6,896 bases of DNA from Novosphingobium sp. (GCA_020853995.1 JADYXV010000185.1:1-6896), one strand, 5' to 3'; positions 1-5,316 are shown, counted from the first letter of the stretch. Translations and numbers: made by a program. The notes: generated from the letters alone by a model not told the origin.

Positions 1-114
1 CCCCTCGGACAGCGTTACCTTGCTTGGACGGGCATCCAGCCCGCCCTGCACAAGGTGCCTTGCCGAGAGGCTTCCTGCGTCAATCACGGTGATCCAGATT
101 GGTCGGAAAGCGCT
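1..114. other. Left-edge stretch with no assignable gene
   Basis: Two frames stay open to the window edge: a plus frame ending in TAA at 116-118, which overlaps the TAG stop of the Sel1 gene tail to tail, and a minus frame directly downstream of that TAG. The minus frame could start at a GTG but has no Shine-Dalgarno. Neither shows a motif I recognise, and in both the GC content of the second codon position is too high for typical coding sequence of this genome. A weak hairpin (CGGGC, 5-nt loop, GCCCG, 29-43) could be a poor terminator for the Sel1 gene. A C-terminal fragment of a convergent gene remains possible. Confidence 0.25.
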
Positions 115-459
115 CTAAGCAGCGGCCCGTCCTGCGCGCAGCCATTCGCGGGCGCGGCGTTGGGCTTCGGCGATTTCGCGGGCAGTCATTTCATCGGCAA
201 TGTCCGAACGGCATAGCGCGGCTTCTTCATGTCCGCCGACGGCGGCAAGGTTGAACCACTTGTGCGCCTCGATCATATCGCAAGTTATGCCGTGACTGCC
301 GGTGGAAAAGGCAACGCCTAGATCAAATAGTGCGTTGGCATCGCCATTGGAGGCTGCGGCAAGGCAAGCTGCGACAAGTGTGTCAGCGGCTTTGGCCGAA
401 TCCGATGTAACGGTCTGGCTGTTTGTGTCGGTGACCAACTTTACCCAGGACTGTGTCAT
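115..459 (-). CDS. Sel1-repeat (TPR-like) small protein, 114 aa
   Basis: Short cytoplasmic helical-repeat protein of the Sel1-like (SLR) class, whose members usually act as protein-protein adaptors; no specific partner can be named. Residues 40-80 carry one clear Sel1 unit: ANALFDLGVAF, then G-x-x-G spacing, then D-x-x-EAHKWFNLAAVGGHEEA, the usual A-x-W-x-x-x-AA-x-x-G-x-x-x-A pattern. A basic amphipathic tail follows at 91-107 (MTAREIAEAQRRAREWL), a segment often seen at the end of alphaproteobacterial Sel1 proteins. There is no signal peptide, membrane segment or lipobox, so it differs from the secreted Sel1 proteins. The ATG at 459 is the only good start in frame; a purine-rich GGGGGTAATGGAAA precedes it but there is no clear Shine-Dalgarno. 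It is transcribed away from dksA. Family assignment is firm; function is unknown. Confidence 0.8.
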   Translation of the reverse strand: MTQSWVKLVTDTNSQTVTSDSAKAADTLVAACLAAASNGDANALFDLGVAFSTGSHGITCDMIEAHKWFNLAAVGGHEEAALCRSDIADEMTAREIAEAQRRAREWLRAGRAAA

Positions 460-503
460 TTTCCATTACCCCCGTGATGGAGCACAATCCACCTGCTGCT
501 CCG

Positions 504-532
504 ATGGGGCCAAACTCTCGAAACTTGGTCAA
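504..532 (-). promoter_or_regulatory. Possible promoter for the Sel1 gene
   Basis: On the minus strand TTGACC (527-532) matches a -35 box at 5 of 6 positions. At 17-bp spacing the -10 is a poor CCCCAT (504-509). The gene start lies 45 bp further on. The -35 match is good but the -10 is weak, so this is a tentative call. Confidence 0.2.
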
Positions 533-548
533 TAAATGGTTAACGGCG

Positions 549-578
549 CCGACAATCTGTTTCCGGTTGCCGCATAAT
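549..578 (+). promoter_or_regulatory. Candidate distal dksA promoter
   Basis: CCGACA (549-554) and CATAAT (573-578) are 18 bp apart and match the sigma-70-type consensus at 4/6 and 5/6 positions. Transcription from here would start near 585 and give a leader of about 170 nt that includes the inverted repeat at 671-719. Predicted by eye only. Confidence 0.3.
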
Positions 579-643
579 CGACATTTTCCGGTGCCATAGG
601 CTGCGCTTCAGGCACCCTTAATCAGGTGGATGTAGCAAATCGC

Positions 644-672
644 TTGTGCCCTTTTCGGGTGGTGCCTATAGG
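644..672 (+). promoter_or_regulatory. Candidate proximal dksA promoter
   Basis: TTGTGC (644-649) and TATAGG (667-672) are separated by exactly 17 bp, with 3/6 and 4/6 consensus matches. The start would be near 679, giving a leader of about 75 nt that lacks the left arm of the inverted repeat at 671-719. The -10 lies within the second copy of an imperfect direct repeat (590-601 and 661-673). Confidence 0.3.
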
Positions 673-719
673 CCCGCAAGAGAAGAGTTCGCTCGCCCGA
701 AAGGGAAATGAAGCGGGCC
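671..719 (+). other. Inverted repeat in dksA leader (possible RNA fold)
   Basis: GGCCCGC (671-677) and GCGGGCC (713-719) are perfect 7-bp inverted arms. Between them lies a small CCC-GAAA-GGG hairpin (696-705) with a GNRA-type tetraloop. The outer arm ends 25 nt before the dksA Shine-Dalgarno. The repeat is seen directly; a regulatory role is inference. Confidence 0.35.
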
Positions 720-754
720 GGGAGGGGTGAGCAGCTTGTTATGCGGAGGGCCGA

Positions 755-1213
755 ATGGCTGGGGTTTTGAGTGACGAAATCGATGTCCTGGCAAAAGCGC
801 GCCGCGCCATGCCGGGTGATTATGTGCCCACTGACGACGAACCCTATATGAACGAAGCGCAGCAGGATTATTTCCGCAAGCTGCTGCTGGAATGGAAGAA
901 GTCTATCCTGTCAGCTTCAGCCGGAACGCTGTCGGCGTTGCAGGACGGACCAATCCGCGAACCTGACCTCAATGATCGCGCATCAAGCGAAACCGACTGG
1001 GGTATCGAACTGCGCACACGTGACCGGCAGCGCAAACTCATCGCGAAAATTGACTCTGCAATGCGGCGGATTGATGAAGGCGAATATGGTTACTGCGAAG
1101 TAACCGGAGAGCCAATCGGGCTTGGTCGTCTGATTGCACGCCCGATCGCCACGATGACTGTCGAAGCACAAGAAGCGCATGAACGTCGCGAGAAGATTTC
1201 GCGCGACATGTAA
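755..1213 (+). CDS. dksA: RNA polymerase-binding transcription factor DksA
   Basis: DksA binds in the RNA polymerase secondary channel and, with ppGpp, adjusts promoter output in the stringent response. The 152-aa length matches E. coli DksA (151). The coiled-coil tip motif D71-x-x-D74-x-A76 (PDLNDRA) sits at the same residue numbers as the E. coli functional tip. The C-terminal globular part begins at YGYCEVTGEPIG. Of the four zinc cysteines of E. coli (114, 117, 135, 138) only C114 remains; the others are T117, T135 and A138. This loss is known for alphaproteobacterial DksA and for zinc-independent paralogues such as Pseudomonas DksA2. The start is well supported: GGAGGG at 745-750 lies 4 nt before the ATG. 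It stands alone, with its own upstream region and a downstream hairpin, so it is probably monocistronic. Identification is firm. Confidence 0.95.
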   Translation: MAGVLSDEIDVLAKARRAMPGDYVPTDDEPYMNEAQQDYFRKLLLEWKKSILSASAGTLSALQDGPIREPDLNDRASSETDWGIELRTRDRQRKLIAKIDSAMRRIDEGEYGYCEVTGEPIGLGRLIARPIATMTVEAQEAHERREKISRDM

Positions 1214-1218
1214 CGGGC

Positions 1219-1238
1219 AGGCCGTCCGAGGGCGGCCT
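1219..1238 (+). terminator. Hairpin after dksA
   Basis: AGGCCGTC, loop CGAG, GGCGGCCT: an 8-bp stem with one G-T wobble, starting 6 nt after the dksA stop. TTCC follows the stem instead of a true U-tract, so termination efficiency is uncertain. Confidence 0.55.
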
Positions 1239-1273
1239 TCCTACAGCCACATTTGGTTAAATTTGCGCGCGAC

Positions 1274-1302
1274 TTTACGCTTTGTTAACCCCAGCCATTA
1301 AA
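1274..1302 (+). promoter_or_regulatory. Possible pilZ-gene promoter with TTAA motifs
   Basis: TTTACG (1274-1279) and ATTAAA (1297-1302) are 17 bp apart but match consensus only moderately. The same 50 bp contain GGTTAA (1255-1260), TTAACC (1285-1290) and TTAA (1298-1301). These resemble CtrA half-sites (TTAAC), but the 9-bp spacing between the last two is not the canonical 7. Confidence 0.2.
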
Positions 1303-1394
1303 GGTTCCACAACGAATTTCTGTGAGAACTGCGCGTGCAGGCGCATGTGGCGCCGCGCAGGTGTGGCGAAACTCTGACAGTGGCGGGACCTTTG

Positions 1395-1754
1395 GTGGCA
1401 GACACGGACCATCGGCAATTAGCGCGTGACAGCCTTTTCCTGATGGCAGAAGTGCGTCTGGTCGGGTCCGCTTCGGAATATCGCGTGAAAGTGCGCAACC
1501 TGAGCGCTGGTGGCATGATGGCCGAAGGGCCGATGACGGTTCAGCGCGGCAGCCAGATCGAAGTCAACTTGCGCAACATCGGCTGGGTGCAAGGCGTAGT
1601 TGCATGGATCCAGGACAACCGCTTCGGCATTGCCTTGATAAACGAAATAGACCCCAAACTGGCACGTGCGCCTTTGGTCATTGGCGAAGGTACGCCCCGT
1701 TTTGTGAAGCCACCTATATCGACACATAACACCGGCCCCTTGCGCAAAGTCTGA
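1395..1754 (+). CDS. PilZ domain protein (c-di-GMP receptor)
   Basis: Single-domain PilZ protein expected to bind cyclic di-GMP in the cytoplasm and pass the signal to an unknown partner (motility, exopolysaccharide or cell cycle). Both ligand motifs are intact: R-x-x-x-R (RQLAR) near the N-terminus and N-x-S-x-x-G (NLSAGG) after the first strand. They are followed by beta-strand sequence ending QGVVAWIQDNRFGIAL, the usual PilZ closing strands. The frame is open from a GTG at 1335. I prefer the GTG at 1395 (119 aa) because it starts just before the domain, has GGCGGGA 6 nt upstream, and the extra 20 residues look non-coding. The 1335 start has only GAGA at 7 nt and would give 139 aa. The C-terminal tail of about 25 residues is basic and unstructured. 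Neither neighbour is a cyclase or phosphodiesterase. Family sure; start uncertain. Confidence 0.88.
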   Translation: MADTDHRQLARDSLFLMAEVRLVGSASEYRVKVRNLSAGGMMAEGPMTVQRGSQIEVNLRNIGWVQGVVAWIQDNRFGIALINEIDPKLARAPLVIGEGTPRFVKPPISTHNTGPLRKV

Positions 1755-1760
1755 ACACTG

Positions 1761-1776
1761 AGCGCAGATTTGCGCT
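1761..1776 (+). terminator. Hairpin after the PilZ gene
   Basis: AGCGCA, loop GATT, TGCGCT: a perfect 6-bp stem 6 nt after the PilZ stop, with no U-tract. It may be a weak terminator or an RNA end-protecting stem. Confidence 0.35.
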
Positions 1777-1792
1777 AACAGTCACACAAAGC

Positions 1793-1821
1793 CTGACCTT
1801 CGCGCGGCGTTCTGCTACGCT
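1793..1821 (+). promoter_or_regulatory. Possible promoter for a leaderless binding-protein mRNA
   Basis: CTGACC (1793-1798, 4/6) and TACGCT (1816-1821, 3/6) are 17 bp apart. A start 7 nt past the -10 falls at 1828-1829, which is the ATG of the next gene, and that ATG has no Shine-Dalgarno. The -10 match is weak. Confidence 0.25.
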
Positions 1822-1828
1822 GGTCGGT

Positions 1829-3295
1829 ATGGCGGCTCGTTTTCCTGCAATCCTCTCAGTTGCGCTGGCACTTGGCGCTTGTGGCAAAAGCCAGGACGGT
1901 GCGCTTGGGGTGGCCGTGATGGGTGATTCGTCCGCGCTGAAAGAGCGCGGTGTGCGGCTTTCTCCGCAGGCCCAACTGGTGCGTGCAGCCACGACCGAAG
2001 GATTGGTCGGCTTTGACGAGCAGGGCCGTGTTGTGCCAGCATTGGCAGACCGCTGGATCGTAACCGACAACGGGCAAAGCTACATCTTCCGCTTGCGCGA
2101 CGGCACATGGCCGGACGGCAAGCGAATCAGTGCTGATGCGGCCGCCACAGCGCTGCGCAAAGCCATTGCCGCGTTAAAGGGTACCGCGCTCGGGCTTGAT
2201 CTGGCAGCAATTGACGAAGTGCGCGTCATGGCCGACCGCGTGATCGAGATTGATCTTGTGGCACCGGTCCCGGAATTGCTGACCTTGCTGGCGCAACCTG
2301 AACTGGGTTTGCACTATGACGGGCGGGGCGTTGGGCCAATGGCGTTCAAGGCAGGAGAAGAAGGCGCGCAAAACTTTGCGCTGATCCCGCCTGAAAAGCG
2401 AGGCCTGCCCAAGCAAGCCAATTTTGCCGCGCGCGCACGGGTGCTTGCCGTAACTTTTGCACCCCCGGCCAAAGCGGTTGCGCTGTTCAATGATGGTTAT
2501 GTTGACGTTCTTCTTGGCGGCAAAGTGGATACGGTGCCGCTGGCCGGGCGCATCGGATTGACGCGGGGCAATGTCCGGCTGGACCCCGTCACGGGCATGT
2601 TCGGCCTAATGGTTGACCGCAGTGACGGCTTCCTTGCGGATGCGGCCAACCGCGAGGCGCTGGCTATGGCGATTGACCGTGATGCGTTGCTGGGCAGCTT
2701 CAATATCGGTGGCTGGCAGCCGACAACGCGGATCGTTTCGCCTGATGTCGAAGACGATCTGGGCACTATTGGCGAGCGCTGGCAAGGCATGAGCCTTGAC
2801 GAGCGCCAAGTCCAAGGCGCAGCGCGGGTAGCGGCATGGAAGGCAGCGGGACGTGCCTTGCCGACGTTGAACATTGCCATGTCGGACGGGCCGGGTTCCA
2901 GCCTTGTGTTCGGGGCGGTGCGGGATGGCTTTGCCAAAATCGGCATTACGGTGCGCCGTGTGCCGGAAAGGGACCGTGCCGATTTGCGCCTGATTGACGT
3001 TACCGCGCGCTATGGCCGCGCCACGTGGTTCCTCAACCAGCTTTCGTGCACTGTGCAAAAGGCAGTGTGCAGCCCGATTGGTGATGAACGCGTGGTCGAA
3101 GCGCGCCGCGCCACCGATGCGCAAGCGCGGGCGGCGCTCCTGGCCGAGGCGGAGGCCGAGATTACGGCTGCAAACGGTTTCATCCCCATCGCACGGCCCT
3201 TGCGATGGTCGATGGTGCGCAGCGGCACCGATGGCTTTTCGCAAAACCCGTGGGGCTGGCATCCCTTGCCACCATTGGCATGGCTCCCCAAATAG
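1829..3295 (+). CDS. Family-5 solute-binding lipoprotein (ABC-type, orphan)
   Basis: Extracytoplasmic solute-binding protein of family 5 (SBP_bac_5; peptide/nickel/oligopeptide type), 488 aa, inner-membrane anchored. The signal peptide (residues 1-17) ends in lipobox LGA-C18. The N-terminal lobe has the family pattern EGLVGFDEQGRVVPALADRW (57-76), then WPDGKRISADA (94-104). REALAMAIDRDALL (275-288) is the conserved helix where family-5 proteins read RxAl--AIDR--l. C407 and C414 could form a disulfide. The ligand is not predictable. No permease or ATPase gene lies beside it, so it may serve a distant transporter or work without one. The stop is followed after 5 nt by the DUF4112 start, suggesting co-transcription and translational coupling. 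The ATG has no Shine-Dalgarno and no better in-frame start precedes it. Confidence 0.85.
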   Translation: MAARFPAILSVALALGACGKSQDGALGVAVMGDSSALKERGVRLSPQAQLVRAATTEGLVGFDEQGRVVPALADRWIVTDNGQSYIFRLRDGTWPDGKRISADAAATALRKAIAALKGTALGLDLAAIDEVRVMADRVIEIDLVAPVPELLTLLAQPELGLHYDGRGVGPMAFKAGEEGAQNFALIPPEKRGLPKQANFAARARVLAVTFAPPAKAVALFNDGYVDVLLGGKVDTVPLAGRIGLTRGNVRLDPVTGMFGLMVDRSDGFLADAANREALAMAIDRDALLGSFNIGGWQPTTRIVSPDVEDDLGTIGERWQGMSLDERQVQGAARVAAWKAAGRALPTLNIAMSDGPGSSLVFGAVRDGFAKIGITVRRVPERDRADLRLIDVTARYGRATWFLNQLSCTVQKAVCSPIGDERVVEARRATDAQARAALLAEAEAEITAANGFIPIARPLRWSMVRSGTDGFSQNPWGWHPLPPLAWLPK

Positions 3296-3300
3296 GGGCA

Positions 3301-3747
3301 ATGGACAAGCCTTTCATCCCGCATTCGCCCACCACCGCTCGCCGTCTTGAGCGGTTGCGGCCAGAACTGCCCGGTCTGGGCAATGATCCGGCATCGGTGC
3401 GCCAGCGCGTTGAAATGCTGGAGCGTTTGCTGGAGCGAAGCTTCAAAATTCCCGTGATCCGCCGCGATGTGGGGCTGGATGCCATCGCAGGCATGGTCCC
3501 CGTTTTAGGCGATGTCGTGACCGCAGCGATGGGCGCTTATGTCGTGTGGGAAGCCCGCAATCTGGGCCTGTCCAAATGGCAGTTATGGCGTATGGGCGCA
3601 AACGTAGCGTTTGATACCGCGATTGGCGCGGTGCCGCTGGTGGGCGATGCGTTCGACATTTTCTTCCGGTCAAACAGCAGGAACCTGAAGATCCTGCGCA
3701 AACACCTTGATAAACATCACCCAGCATCGGGTATAATTGAGGGATAA
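3301..3747 (+). CDS. DUF4112 family protein
   Basis: Uncharacterised 148-aa protein of the DUF4112 family; its biochemical role is unknown. The core has two similar glycine-bearing hydrophobic segments: DAIAGMVPVLGDVVTAAMGA (60-79) and FDTAIGAVPLVGDAFDIFF (104-122). Each has the pattern hydrophobic-VP-x-x-GD and resembles a membrane-inserting hairpin. Between them is the conserved WRMGANVAFD (96-105); the second is followed by SNSRNLKILRKHL (124-136), also typical of the family. The basic N-terminus contains a predicted helix (residues 32-48, VRQRVEMLERLLERS). An upstream ATG at 3280 lies inside the binding-protein gene and lacks an RBS, and the family core does not need it. I chose 3301, where GGGG overlapping the previous stop may help re-initiation. 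It ends on a hairpin shared with the convergent gene. Confidence 0.85.
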   Translation: MDKPFIPHSPTTARRLERLRPELPGLGNDPASVRQRVEMLERLLERSFKIPVIRRDVGLDAIAGMVPVLGDVVTAAMGAYVVWEARNLGLSKWQLWRMGANVAFDTAIGAVPLVGDAFDIFFRSNSRNLKILRKHLDKHHPASGIIEG

Positions 3748-3753
3748 CCCTCA
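3738..3753. terminator. Hairpin spanning two convergent stop codons
   Basis: TGAGGG, loop ATAA, CCCTCA: a perfect 6-bp stem. The loop contains the TAA stop of the DUF4112 gene (3745-3747), and the right arm holds the TGA stop of the minus-strand gene (3751-3753). Read on the minus strand, AATTATA follows the stem, giving slightly better terminator character in that direction. Confidence 0.4.
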
Positions 3754-3969
3754 GAAATCTATCGCGATTCCGTTCTTTTCCCAATCCCCGAAACGGGTGG
3801 GATCAATGCCGTCAGGGTCACTGCGCTGCTCTGCCGCTTTGGGTTCCGGTGCAGGATCGGTGGTCCAATGATCGGGACGGGTAAAATTTGCCGGGCGGGT
3901 GGTGGTGCGGGGAGTCTGGTTGCTCAGAGGAGCTAAATGGGCGTTTGGCGTTCGAAGCGCAATTGCCAT
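3751..3969 (-). CDS. DUF1674 / SDHAF4-like succinate dehydrogenase assembly factor
   Basis: Small 72-aa protein ending FGDWEKNGIAIDF (residues 60-72), the diagnostic C-terminus of DUF1674. Eukaryotic members (SDHAF4/Sdh8) bind the flavinylated SdhA subunit of complex II before it joins the complex; a matching role here is inferred from family. The N-terminal half is low in structure, rich in Thr/Pro, then RPDHWTTDPAPEPKAAEQ, also usual in bacterial members. The reading frame stays open upstream to 4590, antisense to rsmB, but that part is Arg/Gln-rich shadow sequence. The only plausible start is the ATG at 3967-3969, because no ATG, GTG or TTG occurs in frame later. No Shine-Dalgarno is visible. 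It is divergent from rsmB with a 30-bp gap and convergent with DUF4112. No sdh genes lie nearby. Confidence 0.85.
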   Translation of the reverse strand: MAIALRTPNAHLAPLSNQTPRTTTRPANFTRPDHWTTDPAPEPKAAEQRSDPDGIDPTRFGDWEKNGIAIDF

Positions 3970-3999
3970 TTGGGGCAGCAGGGGCGATAGGCCGGTCGT

Positions 4000-5259
4000 A
4001 TGGCCCGAAACAACAACCCTGATGAAGTCCCCGGCGTCCCCGCGCGCCTTGCCGCGCTGCGCTTGCTTGATGCCGTTTTGCGGCGTGGCGAGCCGCTGGA
4101 CCAAGCTGCACCACCGATCTTGCGCGCGATCGAGCGCGGCGATGACCGTGCGCTGGCAACTGCGATTGCGCAAGAAGCGCTGCGCTGGATGGCCGACCTT
4201 GATGCGCTGATCGATCAGGCAACACGGACTGTGCTGCCCGAGGATGCCAAGGCGCGCAATGTGTTGCGTATCATGCTGGCGCAGGCGCTGCGGTTGGGCC
4301 TTCCGGGCCATGCTGTCGTGGCCACCGGCCTGCCGTTGTTGATGGGCGGGCCGCGCCGGTTGGCGCATGGCGTGTTTTCGGCGGTGACCAAGGCCAATCC
4401 AAAATTGCCCGAAGCCCCCAGTCTGCCCGATGCGGTGGCAGACCGTTGGGACGTGGCTTGGCCGGGGCGGGTAGAGGTTATTGCGCGCGGGCTGGCCGAA
4501 CCGCCGCCGCTTGACCTTTCCTTGCGTGATGTGAGCCAGACGGCTCAGTGGGCCGAGGCGCTGGGCGGGCAATCGCTGGCACCGGGCCATGTGCGTCTTG
4601 CGCGTGGCGGATCTGTAGAAGCGCTGCCGGGCTTTGCCGAAGGTGCGTGGTGGGTGCAGGATCTGGCAGCCAGCGTGCCGGTGCGGTTGCTGGGTGAAGG
4701 CGCGGGCCGCCGTGCGCTGGATCTATGCGCGGCTCCCGGGGGCAAGACGTTGCAACTGGCGGCGGCGGGCTGGAAAGTCACTGCGCTGGATAAGTCCGCG
4801 CGCCGGGTAGAGCGTTTGCAGGACAACCTGAAGCGCAGCGGGCTTGAGGCCGAGATCGTGGTGGCCGATGCGCTGACATGGACGCCTGACGAACTGTTCG
4901 ACGCCATCTTGCTGGATGCACCGTGCAGCGCCACCGGCACCTGCCGTCGCCATCCCGATGTTCTGCACCGCATGGCCAACATGGCTGAACTGGGCGATTT
5001 GCAGCGCGCGATGCTTGAACGTGCGGCGGGTTGGCTCAAGCCCGGCGGACAGCTTGTTTACGCGGTGTGCTCGCTTGAGCCGGAGGAGGGAGAGGCGCAG
5101 GCCGATGCCTTTGGCCTGTTGACGCCAAAGCCGGTGACGGATGAGGAATTGCCCGCCGGTATTGCCGCCAGCAACGGCTATTTCCGCGCCGACCCCGGAA
5201 TGTTGTCCGAAGTGGGCGGGATTGACGGGTTCTTTGCTGCGCGCTGGGCGAAGGGTTAG
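4000..5259 (+). CDS. rsmB: 16S rRNA (cytosine-967-C5)-methyltransferase RsmB (Sun/Fmu)
   Basis: SAM-dependent RNA m5C methyltransferase that modifies C967 (E. coli numbering) of 16S rRNA. The 419-aa length is close to E. coli RsmB (429). Residues 14-130 form the NusB-like RNA-binding domain (PARLAALRLLDAVLRRGEPLD at its start). The Rossmann catalytic domain follows: motif I LDLCAAPGGKT (240-250) for SAM, acidic ALDKS (262-266), VVADA (287-291), motif IV LLDAPCSATGTCRRHPD (304-320) with release cysteine C309, and motif VI YAVCSLEPEEGE (354-365) with nucleophile C357. Both cysteines needed by the m5C mechanism are present. The ATG at 4000 is the only early Met; AGGGGCG lies 13 nt upstream, too far for a strong RBS. 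Its promoter must overlap the divergent DUF1674 gene. It ends 8 nt before a long palindrome. RlmI/other m5C families are less likely because of the NusB domain. Confidence 0.93.
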   Translation: MARNNNPDEVPGVPARLAALRLLDAVLRRGEPLDQAAPPILRAIERGDDRALATAIAQEALRWMADLDALIDQATRTVLPEDAKARNVLRIMLAQALRLGLPGHAVVATGLPLLMGGPRRLAHGVFSAVTKANPKLPEAPSLPDAVADRWDVAWPGRVEVIARGLAEPPPLDLSLRDVSQTAQWAEALGGQSLAPGHVRLARGGSVEALPGFAEGAWWVQDLAASVPVRLLGEGAGRRALDLCAAPGGKTLQLAAAGWKVTALDKSARRVERLQDNLKRSGLEAEIVVADALTWTPDELFDAILLDAPCSATGTCRRHPDVLHRMANMAELGDLQRAMLERAAGWLKPGGQLVYAVCSLEPEEGEAQADAFGLLTPKPVTDEELPAGIAASNGYFRADPGMLSEVGGIDGFFAARWAKG

Positions 5260-5267
5260 GTTTCAGT

Positions 5268-5311
5268 CCCACCCCCGCCCCCTCCCGCAAGCGGGAGGGG
5301 GCGGGGGTGGG
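5268..5311. terminator. Perfect 21-bp-arm G/C palindrome, probable bidirectional terminator or dispersed repeat
   Basis: Left arm 5268-5288 (nearly all C, with single A, G, T, G interruptions), AA at 5289-5290, right arm 5291-5311: all 21 positions pair. The core is CTCCCGC-AA-GCGGGAG. It fills almost the whole gap between the convergent rsmB (stop 5259) and msrA (stop 5317), fitting a shared terminator. There is no T-run on either side. Such G/C-rich palindromes recur between genes in many GC-rich alphaproteobacteria, so it may also be a copy of an interspersed repeat. Confidence 0.7.
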
Positions 5312-5316
5312 CATTC

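Noticed and set aside
302..535. Plus-strand 77-codon frame opposite the Sel1 gene
   Set aside because: No RBS or domain, antisense to a recognisable Sel1 repeat, and runs into the promoter region.
3205..3300. Longer DUF4112 start inside the binding-protein gene
   Set aside because: These codons are an out-of-frame reading of the binding-protein C-terminus and add nothing to the family core.
2606..3301. 231-codon minus-strand frame within the binding-protein gene
   Set aside because: Shadow frame: no recognisable domain, while the plus strand carries a lipobox and SBP family-5 motifs throughout.
3970..4590. Upstream part of the 279-codon minus-strand frame as a longer gene
   Set aside because: It is antisense to the strongly supported rsmB, is rich in Arg, Gln and His as GC-rich shadow frames are, and only the last 72 codons match a family.
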